Assembly (NCBI GenBank): GCA_019359615.1
Contig: JAHHHA010000020.1
Span: 51,963 to 115,962, forward strand
DNA: 64,000 bases
Origin: Cyanosarcina radialis HA8281-LM2
Lineage (GTDB): Bacteria; Cyanobacteriota; Cyanobacteriia; Cyanobacteriales; CCAP-1448
Reading direction: 5' to 3'
The notes under the pieces were generated by a model. The model searched no databases. It saw nothing but the letters and a program-made list of their open reading frames with translations, and was not told where the DNA came from. The translations under genes and the position numbers were made by a program. Positions 51,059-60,595 of the stretch are shown here, in pieces (position 1 is the first letter of the stretch; each line of letters begins with the position of its first letter).

Positions 51059-51212
51059 CTTTAGTTTTCCCCCCTTTGGGGGCAGACTAACAATCCAACG
51101 TCAAATGCCAACGAAGAGATGAGGCAACACAATTGGTGTCACTAATTTTAGTTTGCCCTCGTTTGCCGCTAAACTAACAGCCAAGGTCAAAAACTGACGA
51201 AGAGATGGGGCA
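51059..51212. repeat. Tandem 67-bp repeat in the susA upstream region
   Basis: Two related units lie 86-87 bp apart: 51059-51126 (CTTTAGTTTTCCCCCC...GACTAACAATCC...CGAAGAGATGAGGCAA) and 51146-51212 (TTTTAGTTTGCCCTC...AACTAACAGCC...CGAAGAGATGGGGCAA). Each has a hairpin-capable CCCC/GGGG or GCC/GGC core and a conserved AACGAAGAGATG(A/G)GGCAA end. It lies in the 873-bp gap 50860-51732 between the STAS gene and susA, where no gene was recognised. It could be a mobile repeat, two copies of a small RNA, or a regulatory array. Confidence 0.65.
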
Positions 51213-51732
51213 AGCCAGGCAAAATTCCGCAGTCATCGCCCAAAGCTAGATCGGGCAGTACGATCTCAGTCTGGTAAAAGCCGATCGACTAGATCTGCCC
51301 TTGAAAGAAGTTTAAGAGGGCAGATAAATCATATAGTGATGATATAATTCAAACCGCCATAAAGTTTTCAAATTGAGAGCGTAAGGAAAACTAACTACAT
51401 TATCGATCGACTATTTCGATCGGCATTGTATATGAAAAAATTAACTCTCTATATCGAAATTAAGGAAATAATTCGATCTGTATTTCCGATATAGATTGCA
51501 AAATTGTGGAGCTACTAAGGTTAAAAATAGATGGTAACAAAACGCCAATATTACTAAGGTTTTAAAATTTCGGCTTTCGAGCAATTCTGTACGATGTGCC
51601 AAGATTACCCATTATAGAACCGTTGAGTTCGATCTGCGCTAACGTAAGGGGTATGCACTTTTTGAGTAGCCGGGCCGGAGGTAACTAATAACCAATTGTT
51701 ATTATCTGCTAGCAATAATTTAGGTATTTGCC

Positions 51733-54144
51733 ATGTATGAACTGCTGCAAGCTGTTTTAAACAGCGACGAGCAAACCGCTCTAAGTCAGTTAGTCGATCG
51801 ATTGAGGGCTTCAGGCAAGCGGTATTTCTTGAGAAATGAAATTCTCCAAGCTTTTGCCGACTACTGCCATCAATCGGAAAAGCCAGCTTATTTTTACCAC
51901 TCTTCCTCTTTAGGAAAGTTGGTGCATTACACCCACGAAATAATTCTAGAAGACGAAAGTATCTGGTTAGTAGTGCGAACCCGGATCGCCAGCCAGGAAG
52001 TCTGGCGATTGACAGCAGATTTAAAAAGTTTAGAGGCGATGATACCGCAGGCACTACTCGACGTGCGCGATCGCCTAGTGAACCGCTACCAACCCCAAAT
52101 CCTGGAAATCGATTTCCGCCCCTTTGAAGTTAACATTGCTGACATCGACGATCCTAGAAATATCGGTCAAGGGTTGGCATTTCTCAATCGGTTTTTGTGC
52201 GATCGACTGTTTACCGACTCAGAAAATTGGGTAGAAGCATTATTTAAAGTTTTGTACCAACACCAGCACGATGGCATTCCGTTGCTGATCGGCGATCGCA
52301 TCCATTCGGGCAGCGAGTTTTACCAACAAGTCAAGCAAGCGATCGTCTCGATCGGTCAGCGTCCGGCTGACGAACCTTACGAAAAATTCCACGCTGAACT
52401 GCAAGAACTCGGATTAGAACCAGGTTGGGGCAACACCGCCGGACGAGTGCGCGAAACTTTAGAACTTTTAGATCGCTTAATTGAAACTCCATCGCCTGCG
52501 ATCTTAGAGGCGTTTGTGGCTCGCATCCCCGCCATCTTTCGGGTAGTGTCGATCTCGATTCACGGTTGGGTAGGACAAGAAGGCGAAGTCGGGAGAATGG
52601 AAACCACCGGACAGGTCGTCTACGTCCTCGATCAAGCCCGATATTTAGAAAACCAACTGCGCTCGGAGATCGAACTGGCAGGACTTGACTTTTTAGGCAT
52701 CGAACCTCAAATAACCATTCTCACTCGCCTGATTCCTAACTGCGAAGGAACGCAATGCGACCTGCCGCTAGAAAAAATAGAAGGAACAAAAAACGGTTGG
52801 ATATTGCGGGTTCCTTTTGAAGAATTCAATCCTCAAGTTACCCGAAACTGGATCTCTAAATATGAAATTTGGCCTTATTTAGAAGGCTTTGCTTTAGAAT
52901 CAGAAAAACAACTGCGAGCGCATTTTAAAGGACGACCTAATTTAATTATCGGTCACTACACCGACGGTAACTTGGTAGCATTTCTCCTCGCCCGTCGGTT
53001 GAAAGTCAACCACTGTCACATCGCCCATTCTTTAGAAAAACCCAAAAACTTATTCAGCGATATCCATTGGCAAGATTTAGAAGATAAGTATCATTTTTCG
53101 GCTCAATTTACTGCCGATCTAATCGGCATGAATGCTGCCGACTTTATCATCACCTCTTCCTATCAAGAAATCGTCGGTACGCCAGACACAGTAGGACAGT
53201 ACGAATCTTACAAATGCTTTACCATGCCGCAGTTGTATCACGTCCTGGAAGGCATCGATCTGTTCAGTCCCAAGTTCAATCGGGTACCTCCAGGAGTAAA
53301 TGAAGCGATCTTCTTCCCCTACACCCAAACCGCAGATCGAGACGATCGATCGCGCCAAGAAGTTTACGATTTGCTCTTTACTAGAGAAGATCCGCAAATT
53401 TTAGGACAGATCGACAATGCCAGCAAGCGGCCGATGTTAGCAATCGCGCCCATTAACTCGATCAAAAATCTGGCTGGATTAGTAGAATGTTTCGGCAAAA
53501 GTCAAAAATTGCAAGAACACTGCAACTTAATTTTAATTACCAGAAGGTTACATCCATCCGAAGCCGCTAATCCCGAACAAGCAGAGGAAATCCAAAGACT
53601 TCACGACTTAATTAACGAATATCAACTTCACGGCCGCATCCGCTGGATCGGGATGCACCTGACTCATGCCAATCTCGGCGAGGCCTATCGCGTCGTTGCC
53701 GATCGCCGAGGATGTTTCGTCCACTTTGCCCTATTTGAAGCGTTTGGACTGATAATTTTAGAAGCAATGATCTCCGGCTTGCCCACTTTTGCCACCCAAT
53801 TTGGCGGTTCTTTAGAAATCATTCAAGATGGGGACAATGGCTTTCATATCAATCCGACAGATTTACCAGGGACGGCAGAGAGAATTTGGCATTTTATCGA
53901 GCAATGCGATAATAATCCCCAATACTGGCACGAAAAATCGGAGCAGGCGATCGCCAGAGTGCGAGAGCATTATAGTTGGCACTTCCACGTCAAACAACTG
54001 CTGTCGATCGCTAAAACTTACGGTTTCTGGAATTACGTGTATCGACACAACCGCGAAGCCCTGCTACGCTATCTGGAAACCCTTTTTCATTTGATATATA
54101 AGCCCAGAGCGGAAAAAATTTTAGAGCAGCATTGGCAGCGGTAG
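51733..54144 (+). CDS. susA: Sucrose synthase (divergent)
   Basis: This 803-residue GT4-type sucrose synthase has normal length and N-terminal targeting domains. Sucrose synthase reversibly converts sucrose and NDP to NDP-glucose and fructose. Family segments are TTGQVVYVLDQARYLENQL, IAHSLEKPKNLFSDIHWQDLEDKYHFSAQFTADLIGMNAADFIITSSYQEIVGTPDTVGQYESYKCFTMPQLYHVLEGIDLFSPKFNRVPPGVNEAIFFPYT, and the E-x7-E motif ALFEAFGLIILEAM (E669, E677). One nucleotide-binding residue differs: the usual M-A-R-x-D-R-x-K reads I-A-P-I-N-S-I-K, so the Arg is Pro573 while the Lys (K578) remains. The GGP after the glucose loop reads FGGSLEI. The start at 51733 matches the family. Confidence 0.9.
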   Translation: MYELLQAVLNSDEQTALSQLVDRLRASGKRYFLRNEILQAFADYCHQSEKPAYFYHSSSLGKLVHYTHEIILEDESIWLVVRTRIASQEVWRLTADLKSLEAMIPQALLDVRDRLVNRYQPQILEIDFRPFEVNIADIDDPRNIGQGLAFLNRFLCDRLFTDSENWVEALFKVLYQHQHDGIPLLIGDRIHSGSEFYQQVKQAIVSIGQRPADEPYEKFHAELQELGLEPGWGNTAGRVRETLELLDRLIETPSPAILEAFVARIPAIFRVVSISIHGWVGQEGEVGRMETTGQVVYVLDQARYLENQLRSEIELAGLDFLGIEPQITILTRLIPNCEGTQCDLPLEKIEGTKNGWILRVPFEEFNPQVTRNWISKYEIWPYLEGFALESEKQLRAHFKGRPNLIIGHYTDGNLVAFLLARRLKVNHCHIAHSLEKPKNLFSDIHWQDLEDKYHFSAQFTADLIGMNAADFIITSSYQEIVGTPDTVGQYESYKCFTMPQLYHVLEGIDLFSPKFNRVPPGVNEAIFFPYTQTADRDDRSRQEVYDLLFTREDPQILGQIDNASKRPMLAIAPINSIKNLAGLVECFGKSQKLQEHCNLILITRRLHPSEAANPEQAEEIQRLHDLINEYQLHGRIRWIGMHLTHANLGEAYRVVADRRGCFVHFALFEAFGLIILEAMISGLPTFATQFGGSLEIIQDGDNGFHINPTDLPGTAERIWHFIEQCDNNPQYWHEKSEQAIARVREHYSWHFHVKQLLSIAKTYGFWNYVYRHNREALLRYLETLFHLIYKPRAEKILEQHWQR

Positions 54145-54149
54145 TAGGA

Positions 54150-54365
54150 GAGGAGAGACGCGGAGAGGGGAGAGGGGAGAATTCTTAACTCAACACTTCT
54201 GACTTCTTCGCCTCCTACCTTCTGAACTCCAGTGATGTTAATGGTGTGGCAGGGCAGGTTTGATTTTAGATCGACTGCGTGCAACCGACATAGCTGACAA
54301 AACCCGCCCCTACAAACGAACTCCTGCCTTCTGAACTCCTGAACTCCTGAACTTCTGAACTTCTA
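54150..54365. repeat. Repeat-rich spacer between susA and the GH65 gene
   Basis: GAGGGGAGAGGGGAG, CTTAACTCAACACTTCTGACTTC, a GGCAGGGCAGGTTTGA...AAAACCCGCCCCTACA imperfect inverted repeat (about 54250-54310), then iterated TCTGAACTCCTGAACTCC (54330-54370). It holds no gene and no clear terminator. It resembles the compound repeats at 36384-36480 and 27780-27862. Confidence 0.8.
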
Positions 54366-54373
54366 AATACCTG

Positions 54374-57289
54374 ATGGATAAACCAGACAGTCGCCACCAT
54401 TTGAACTATACGGATTGGACTTTAACCGAAACTCAGTTCGATCCAGATCGACTGCACGCTAGAGAAACTGCATTTGCAATTGGCAATGGTTATTTGGGGA
54501 CGCGAGGTAGCTTTGAAGAAGGGTATCCCAGAGACTTAGGCGCTACCTTTATCCACGGAGTCTACGACGAAGTACCGATCGTCTATACCGAGCTAGCTAA
54601 CTGCCCTAACTGGTTGCCGCTCACGGCGATCGTCAGCGGCGATCGCTTTCGCTTAGATCGGGGCGAGATTTTGAGCTACGAACGCCAGCTTGACTTGAAA
54701 ACAGGCATCCTCAGCCGTCAAGTACGCTGGCGCAGTCCTAACGGTAAGACAGTAGACCTGAAGTTTGAACGCTTTGCTTCCTTGGCAGACGAACACCTAC
54801 TGGTAGTACGTTTTCAGATTACTCCAGTAGATTTTGACGGGCCGATCGAGGTGGAAGCCAGTATCAACGGCTATCCCGAAAATCAGGGGTTTAACCATTG
54901 GGAAAGGATAGATCAAGGCAAAGGCGATTGCGGCACCTGGTTGCACGTTCGTACCCGCAGTTCTCGCATCGAATTGGGAATAGCGGCTGGGATAACGATA
55001 TTGGGTGCTGAAGCCCCCTTGCAGGTTAGTAACGCTCCCGGCTTCCCGACCTTAAGTGCCACGTTTTTAGGTACGGCCGGTCAAACCGTTACAGTGGAAA
55101 AGTTAGTAACAGTTTTTACCTCGAAGGATGGGGTGGAGTCACCCCTAGCAGCAGCGCAAGCCAAACTGTTGGAGTTACCCGACTACTCGACTCTACTAAA
55201 CGCTCACGTGCAAGCTTGGGATGAGGTTTGGGAGCAAAACGATATCGCGATCGAAGGCGATACCAGAGCACAACTGGCCATCCGCTACAACCTGTTTCAG
55301 TTGCTTATTTGCGCCTCTAGGCATAACGATCGAGTCAGCGTTCCTGCCAAAACCCTTTCGGGATTTGGCTATCGCGGCCATGTCTTTTGGGATACAGAGA
55401 TTTTCATCCTGCCCTTCTTTATCTACACCCAACCTGAAATCGCCCGCAATCTTCTGACTTACCGCTACCACACCCTCCCTGGGGCCAGGCGCAAGGCGGC
55501 TAACTATGGCTATAAGGGGGCGATGTTTGCTTGGGAAAGCGCCGACAGCGGCGATGAAGTTACGCCTCGATGGGCGCTACCCAACCAGCCTTATGGAGAA
55601 GACATCAGGATTTGGTGTCGCGATCGCGAAATTCACATCAGCGCCGATATTGCCTATGCCAGTTGGAACTACTGGCAAGCTACTCAAGATGACGAATGGA
55701 TGCGAGACTATGGGGCAGAAATTATCCTCGATACGGCTGTCTTCTGGATGAGCCGCGTGGAGTGGAACCCGCAGGCAGAACAGTTTGAAATTCGAGAAGT
55801 AATCGGCGCGGACGAGTACCACGAACACGTCAACAATAATGCCTTTACTAACCGGATGGCGCAATGGAATTTAGAAAAAGCCATCTTTATTTACGACTGG
55901 ATTTTTAGTAAATTTCCCGATCGCGCTACCGAACTCAAGCAGAAATTGCAACTAACAGAAAAGCGGCGATCGCGCTGGCAAGAAATTAAAGAGAGTTTGT
56001 GGATTCCCCACGCTTCATCGAGTCATTTAATCGAGCAGTCTGAAGGATTTTTCCAGTTAGAAGATATCAACCTGGATGAATACGAACCTCGTACCAAATC
56101 GATGCAAGCACTCTTGGGAATCGACGGAGCCAACAAGCGGCAGGTACTCAAGCAGCCAGACGTATTAATGCTGATCTATCTGATGCGGCAATCGCCGAGC
56201 GATCGCTACAGTCAAGAAATATTGCAGGAAAACTGGGACTACTATGCTCCTCGTACCGACATTACTTATGGTTCTTCGTTAGGACCTGCAATCCATGCCA
56301 TCCTCGCTTCCGACTTGGGCAAATCGGCTGAGGCTTATGAACGATTTATGCAGGCAGCATTAGTCGATTTAGAGGATGTCCGAGGCAACGCCGCTGACGG
56401 CATCCACGGGGCCAGTGCTGGGGGCATTTGGCAAGCTGCGATCTTTGGTTTTGGCGGCATTCAGCTAGAAGAAGAAGGTCCTGTAGCTCGCCCTCACCTT
56501 CCGGCTGGCTGGACGCGGATGAAATTTAAATTGCACTGGCGAGGTCAATGGCACGAATTCGACCTCCAACCTGCCTCCCCTGCTGCCCCTGCTCTCCCCT
56601 CTCCCTTCCTCTCCCCTTCCTCTCCCATCCAAGGGGCAATTTTCGATCTCGATGGCGTGCTGACAGATACGGCGGAATACCACTATCGAGCTTGGCAGCG
56701 GCTAGCTGACGAAGAAGGTTTACCCTTCAGTCGGGAGGCTAACGAAGCATTGCGCGGCGTATCTCGACGGGAATCGTTGATGTTTATTATCGGCGATCGC
56801 TATTTTTCGGCAGAAAAAATTCAAGAAATGATGGATCGCAAAAATCGCTACTACGTCGAATCGATCGAACACATTTCGCCCCAGGATTTGTTGCCAGGAG
56901 TGCTGCCGTTGTTAGATGACTTGCAACAATCTGGCATCGAAATCGCCCTCGGATCTGCCAGCAAAAATGCTCGCAGCGTCATTGAGAAACTGGGAATTGC
57001 CGATCGAATTAAAGCTATAGCTGACGGTTATAGCGTTCAAAATCCCAAGCCAGCGCCAGATTTATTTTTGTACGCCGCTATGGAGTTAGGAGTAGAACCA
57101 CAGCATTGTGTGGTCTTTGAAGATGCTGCTGTCGGGATTGAAGCGGCTTTAGCTGCTCGGATGTGGACGGTGGGACTCGGTTCGCCAGCACTATTGGCAG
57201 ACGCTCATGTCGTCTTGCCGAATTTAGCAGGCATTCACTGGGGAGATCTGCAAGCTAAGCTCAATTCTGCTGCTTCGCGATCGCAGTGA
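54374..57289 (+). CDS. GH65 disaccharide phosphorylase - beta-phosphoglucomutase fusion
   Basis: This 971-residue protein has two enzymes. Residues 1-730 are a GH65 phosphorylase (maltose, trehalose, kojibiose or nigerose type): ETAFAIGNGYLGTRGSFEEGYP, VFWDTEIFILPFFIYTQPEIARNLLTYRYHTLPGARRKAA, and the catalytic Glu in VIGADEYHEHVNNNAFTN (about E481), then GIHGASAGGIWQAAIFGFGG. It cleaves a disaccharide with phosphate to give beta-glucose 1-phosphate. Residues 755-971 are HAD-type beta-phosphoglucomutase, FDLDGVLTDTAEYH (D758, D760) to VFEDAAVGIEAALAARM, yielding glucose 6-phosphate. The linker, residues about 734-754 (ASPAAPALPSPFLSPSSP), is encoded by CCTCTCCC-type repeat. It is adjacent to susA on the same strand. 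Confidence 0.93.
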   Translation: MDKPDSRHHLNYTDWTLTETQFDPDRLHARETAFAIGNGYLGTRGSFEEGYPRDLGATFIHGVYDEVPIVYTELANCPNWLPLTAIVSGDRFRLDRGEILSYERQLDLKTGILSRQVRWRSPNGKTVDLKFERFASLADEHLLVVRFQITPVDFDGPIEVEASINGYPENQGFNHWERIDQGKGDCGTWLHVRTRSSRIELGIAAGITILGAEAPLQVSNAPGFPTLSATFLGTAGQTVTVEKLVTVFTSKDGVESPLAAAQAKLLELPDYSTLLNAHVQAWDEVWEQNDIAIEGDTRAQLAIRYNLFQLLICASRHNDRVSVPAKTLSGFGYRGHVFWDTEIFILPFFIYTQPEIARNLLTYRYHTLPGARRKAANYGYKGAMFAWESADSGDEVTPRWALPNQPYGEDIRIWCRDREIHISADIAYASWNYWQATQDDEWMRDYGAEIILDTAVFWMSRVEWNPQAEQFEIREVIGADEYHEHVNNNAFTNRMAQWNLEKAIFIYDWIFSKFPDRATELKQKLQLTEKRRSRWQEIKESLWIPHASSSHLIEQSEGFFQLEDINLDEYEPRTKSMQALLGIDGANKRQVLKQPDVLMLIYLMRQSPSDRYSQEILQENWDYYAPRTDITYGSSLGPAIHAILASDLGKSAEAYERFMQAALVDLEDVRGNAADGIHGASAGGIWQAAIFGFGGIQLEEEGPVARPHLPAGWTRMKFKLHWRGQWHEFDLQPASPAAPALPSPFLSPSSPIQGAIFDLDGVLTDTAEYHYRAWQRLADEEGLPFSREANEALRGVSRRESLMFIIGDRYFSAEKIQEMMDRKNRYYVESIEHISPQDLLPGVLPLLDDLQQSGIEIALGSASKNARSVIEKLGIADRIKAIADGYSVQNPKPAPDLFLYAAMELGVEPQHCVVFEDAAVGIEAALAARMWTVGLGSPALLADAHVVLPNLAGIHWGDLQAKLNSAASRSQ

Positions 57290-57319
57290 GGATATTATAG
57301 CTGTTTGGGTAAAGACGAT

Positions 57320-57347
57320 GTAGGGGCGCAATGCTTTGCGCCCCTAC
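57320..57347. repeat. 28-bp palindrome, second copy (GTAGGGGCGCAATGC...)
   Basis: This is almost identical to the palindrome at 31649-31676, with a central T instead of A, and it lies in the opposite orientation as judged by its flank (CCAGG, TGTTG, AAAAA). It follows the GH65 fusion gene and may double as a terminator or be an interspersed palindromic element. Confidence 0.85.
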
Positions 57348-57409
57348 CCAGGATATGTTGTACCTAAAAAGCTTTCATGGTATGACTTGTTAATGACCTA
57401 TCCTTACCA

Positions 57410-57985
57410 TCACCAAACATTTGTTAAATCCAAAACAAATCCAGGTAGCACATCTTCTCCTGACAACGTAGCAGGACTATCTAAAATTTCCACATCTCGA
57501 CCTTGCCTGTAAATCTCGACTTTTCGGTTTTTTCTGTCAATCAGCCATCCCAAGCGAGCCTGATTTTCCAGGTATTCCCTCATTTTTTCTCGTAGGGACT
57601 TGAGATCGTCGGAAGTAGAACGTAATTCGACTACCAAATCCGGACAAATTGGAGCAAAACCTTCTCGTTCTTCTGGGGTGAGTGCTTCCCATCGTTCTAG
57701 CCTAATCCAAGCAGCGTCAGGAGAACGATCGCTACCATTGGGCAAATGAAATCCCGTAGAAGAGTTAAAAGCTACTCCCAACTTAGTCTGACGGTTCCAA
57801 AGCCAGATTTGCCCTTCAATATCTAGGTTGCGATTTCCAGTGACGCTTCCAGTGGGAGGCATGACAATTAACTCTCCAGTGGCAGTTCTCTCTAGCCTTA
57901 AGTCGCGGTTAACCCCAGCCAGTTGTTCAAACTGTTCGCGAGTGACTTTAAAAGTTTTGGGAATGGCGATAGTGAGGTTAATCAT
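57410..57985 (-). CDS. Uma2 family (PD-(D/E)XK-like) protein, second copy
   Basis: This 191-residue Uma2/DUF820 protein differs in subgroup from 14661-15290. It has FKVTREQFEQLAGVNRDLRLERTATGELIVMPPTGSVTG at the N-terminus, and the putative catalytic segment is SDRSPDAAWIRLERW followed by ICPDLVVELRSTSDDLKSLREKMREYLENQARLGWLID. The family is common in cyanobacteria and its substrate is unsettled. It is encoded on the minus strand downstream of lepA (29-bp gap), so it may be read from the same transcript. Confidence 0.93.
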   Translation of the reverse strand: MINLTIAIPKTFKVTREQFEQLAGVNRDLRLERTATGELIVMPPTGSVTGNRNLDIEGQIWLWNRQTKLGVAFNSSTGFHLPNGSDRSPDAAWIRLERWEALTPEEREGFAPICPDLVVELRSTSDDLKSLREKMREYLENQARLGWLIDRKNRKVEIYRQGRDVEILDSPATLSGEDVLPGFVLDLTNVW

Positions 57986-58014
57986 ACAGTCAAATAGTTC
58001 AAAAAGCTTTCAAT

Positions 58015-59826
58015 TTACTCCTGATTTAAGCGCAAAACTGCCATAAAAGCGGCTTGCGGCACTTCCACCGTACCGATCGCTTTCATCCGTTTTTTCCCTT
58101 TAGCTTGCTTTTGCAGCAATTTTTTCTTCCGAGAAATGTCGCCGCCGTAACACTTAGCTAACACGTCTTTTCTCATCGCTGGGATATGTTCGCTAGCGAT
58201 TACCCGACTGCCTATTGATGCTTGAATTGGGATCTTAAACTGATGTCGGGGAATCAATTCTTTCAGTTTTTCGACTAAAACCCTGCCGACACCATAGGCT
58301 TTATCCCGGTGAGCGATCGTAGCTAAAGCATCAACTGGATCGTTGTTGATCAAAATGTCTAACTTAACTAAGGCGTTTTCGCGGTAGCCGATTAAGTGAT
58401 ATTCCATGCTGGCGTAACCGCGAGATCTAGACTTCATCTGGTCGAAAAAGTCGGTGACGACTTCTGCCAAAGGCAACTCGTAAGTCAGCGTCGTGCGCCC
58501 TTGGGTGAGGTATTTCATGTCTTTGAATACACCGCGCCGATTTTGACACAACTCCATCAACGTCCCCACATACGCCTCTGGGGTAATCATTTCGACTTGC
58601 ACGTAAGGTTCGGCGATTTTCTCGCGGTATTGAGGTGCTGGTAGCTTGCTGGGATTGTCGATATAGATTTCTTCCCCTTCATTAGTAGTTACCAGATAAA
58701 CCACCGAAGGAGCCGTGACAATTAGATCGAGATCGTATTCTCGCTCTAATCGTTCTTGAACGATTTCCATGTGCAGCAAACCCAAAAAGCCGCAGCGGAA
58801 GCCAAATCCCATGGCGCTAGAGGTTTCTGGCTCGTAGTGCAGGGCAGCATCGTTCAATTTCAGCTTTTCTAGGGCCTCTCGCAAGTCGGGGTATTGATCG
58901 GCATCGGTGGGGAATAAGCCGCAAAATACCATCGGTTTGGCTTGGGCGTAACCTGGTAATGGACTGGCGGCTTGGGCGTTAGCTAGGGTAATAGTGTCGC
59001 CGACGCGGGCATCTTCCACCGTTTTAATCGCTGCGGCTAAATATCCCACTTCCCCAGCATGGAGTTCCTTTACCTGCACCTGAGTCGGAGATAGGACACC
59101 TAATTCGTCAATTTCGTATTCCTTGCCGCTGGCCATCAACCGAATGCGATCGCCTTTTTTCAGTTTTCCATCCACCACCCGGAAGTAGACGATAACTCCT
59201 CGATAGCTGTCGTAGTAACTATCAAAAATCAACGCCCGCAGCGGTTCGGAAACAGTATCTTTGGGTGGCGGGACTAAATGGACGATCGATTCCAAAATAT
59301 CGTCGATCCCGATCCCTTCTTTGGCGGAAGCTAGGATCGCTTGAGAGCAATCTAAGCCGATGATTTCTTCGATCTCGCTTTTTACTCGATCTGGTTCGGC
59401 TCCCGGCAAATCAATTTTATTCAAAACTGGGATAATTTCTAGATTATGCTCCAAGGCTAGATAGACGTTAGCTAGAGTTTGCGCCTCTACTCCTTGAGAA
59501 GCATCTACCACCAACAGCGCCCCTTCGCAGGCTACCAAAGAGCGCGACACTTCATAGGAAAAATCGACGTGTCCGGGAGTATCGATTAAATTGAGAACGT
59601 ACTCTTGCCCGTCGCTAGCTTTGTAGTTCATCCTGGCAGCTTGCAGCTTAATCGTAATTCCCCGTTCCCTCTCTAGATCCATATTGTCGAGGAATTGTTC
59701 TTTCATCTCGCGAGCGCTTACCGTACCTGTAGTTTGCAGCAAGCGATCGGCTAAGGTCGATTTGCCATGATCGATGTGGGCGATGATGGAAAAATTGCGA
59801 ATTTGAGCGACGGGAACATCTGTCAT
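58015..59826 (-). CDS. lepA: Elongation factor 4 (back-translocating GTPase LepA)
   Basis: This is a 603-residue translational GTPase. The G-domain motifs are complete: [15 protein letters not shown] (G1), RGITIK (G2), [12 protein letters not shown] (G3), NKIDLPGA (G4) and SAKEG (G5). The LepA-specific C-terminal domain is present, including [26 protein letters not shown]. LepA remodels stalled or mistranslocated ribosomes. Length and ends are normal, and the start [21 protein letters not shown] is typical. No operon partner beyond the short genes around it. Confidence 0.98.
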   Translation of the reverse strand: MTDVPVAQIRNFSIIAHIDHGKSTLADRLLQTTGTVSAREMKEQFLDNMDLERERGITIKLQAARMNYKASDGQEYVLNLIDTPGHVDFSYEVSRSLVACEGALLVVDASQGVEAQTLANVYLALEHNLEIIPVLNKIDLPGAEPDRVKSEIEEIIGLDCSQAILASAKEGIGIDDILESIVHLVPPPKDTVSEPLRALIFDSYYDSYRGVIVYFRVVDGKLKKGDRIRLMASGKEYEIDELGVLSPTQVQVKELHAGEVGYLAAAIKTVEDARVGDTITLANAQAASPLPGYAQAKPMVFCGLFPTDADQYPDLREALEKLKLNDAALHYEPETSSAMGFGFRCGFLGLLHMEIVQERLEREYDLDLIVTAPSVVYLVTTNEGEEIYIDNPSKLPAPQYREKIAEPYVQVEMITPEAYVGTLMELCQNRRGVFKDMKYLTQGRTTLTYELPLAEVVTDFFDQMKSRSRGYASMEYHLIGYRENALVKLDILINNDPVDALATIAHRDKAYGVGRVLVEKLKELIPRHQFKIPIQASIGSRVIASEHIPAMRKDVLAKCYGGDISRKKKLLQKQAKGKKRMKAIGTVEVPQAAFMAVLRLNQE

Positions 59827-59866
59827 AGCTGGTAAATCGGGTTCTGAGAGGAGCGGCTATAGAAAT

Positions 59867-60040
59867 TCAATAATACTTCATGTATTTTAATCTTCCTCCA
59901 ACTTTCTGCACGTAGAGTGCGAGAAAAATCTTTCCTTGTCCTCTGACAACTCGATCGCTCGGCAAACTTTCCAGAATTTCTTCAGGAATTTCTAGAGTTC
60001 CTGTCGATCCGATCTCGGTCGTAAATTCGTATGCTTTCAT
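59867..60040 (-). CDS. Antitoxin-like small protein with divergent C-terminus
   Basis: Starting at ATG 60040 (MKAYEFTTEIGSTGTLEIPE, EILESLPSDRVVR), 57 residues; the upstream ATG at 60055 adds five. The first 33 residues match short cyanobacterial antitoxins (MKAYEF...G.LEIPD..LE.LP.DRVVR), an AbrB-like hairpin. After VVR the sequence (GQGKIFLALYVQKVGGRLKYMKYY) no longer resembles the family tail and could reflect an old frameshift. No toxin gene is adjacent, only a hypothetical gene on the same strand. It may be an orphan or decaying antitoxin. Confidence 0.65.
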   Translation of the reverse strand: MKAYEFTTEIGSTGTLEIPEEILESLPSDRVVRGQGKIFLALYVQKVGGRLKYMKYY

Positions 60041-60056
60041 AAGCGTAATGGGCATC

Positions 60057-60563
60057 TCAACCTCGATCGAGCAAGTAATCTAATAACTCTACTGCACTCG
60101 TGCCAGTAGCCATATCTTTATAGTCATAGCCAACACCCCCATATATAATTTCCCACTTAGCGATCGCCAAATCCTCTGCCTGCAAAAGCTTGACAATCAG
60201 GTCAGTTTCTACGTCTCCTCCGAGAGAACCGCCACCATAACCCCGCTGGATTTTGAGATCGGCACCGCAGACTGTAATCAGATCGTAAATCCAAACATTT
60301 CCCACCTTCTTACCTTCAATTTGTGCCACTATCGACTCATAGCAATATTCATCGATATACAAATCGTAGGTAGCTTTATGGTGATGTAACTCACAGAGGC
60401 GATCGATCGCTCTGTAATATTTAAATCCGGGTAGTGGATGTTGCCGGACTAATTCAGCTAGCCGTTGCGCTTGGTTAGGGTTGAAGTCAGCAAAAAATAA
60501 GTAATCTGGTCCGGTTTGATTCGCTTCAATTTCCCAAAACCAATTCCGAACCATAACGAACAT
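60057..60563 (-). CDS. Hypothetical protein
   Basis: This 168-residue protein (MFVMVRNWFWEIEANQTGPD) may start at Met4 (60554). It has no signal peptide or membrane segment and an even composition. Notable segments are QAQRLAELVRQHPLPGFKYYRAIDRLCELHHHK and YGGGSLGGDVETDLIVKLLQAEDLAIAKWEIIYGG. I do not recognise a family. It lies directly upstream of the short antitoxin-like gene and downstream of the WD40 gene, all on the minus strand, so a common transcript is possible. Confidence 0.6.
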   Translation of the reverse strand: MFVMVRNWFWEIEANQTGPDYLFFADFNPNQAQRLAELVRQHPLPGFKYYRAIDRLCELHHHKATYDLYIDEYCYESIVAQIEGKKVGNVWIYDLITVCGADLKIQRGYGGGSLGGDVETDLIVKLLQAEDLAIAKWEIIYGGVGYDYKDMATGTSAVELLDYLLDRG

Positions 60564-60595
60564 CCTTTTCTATCTGTACTTAGAACTCTAATACT

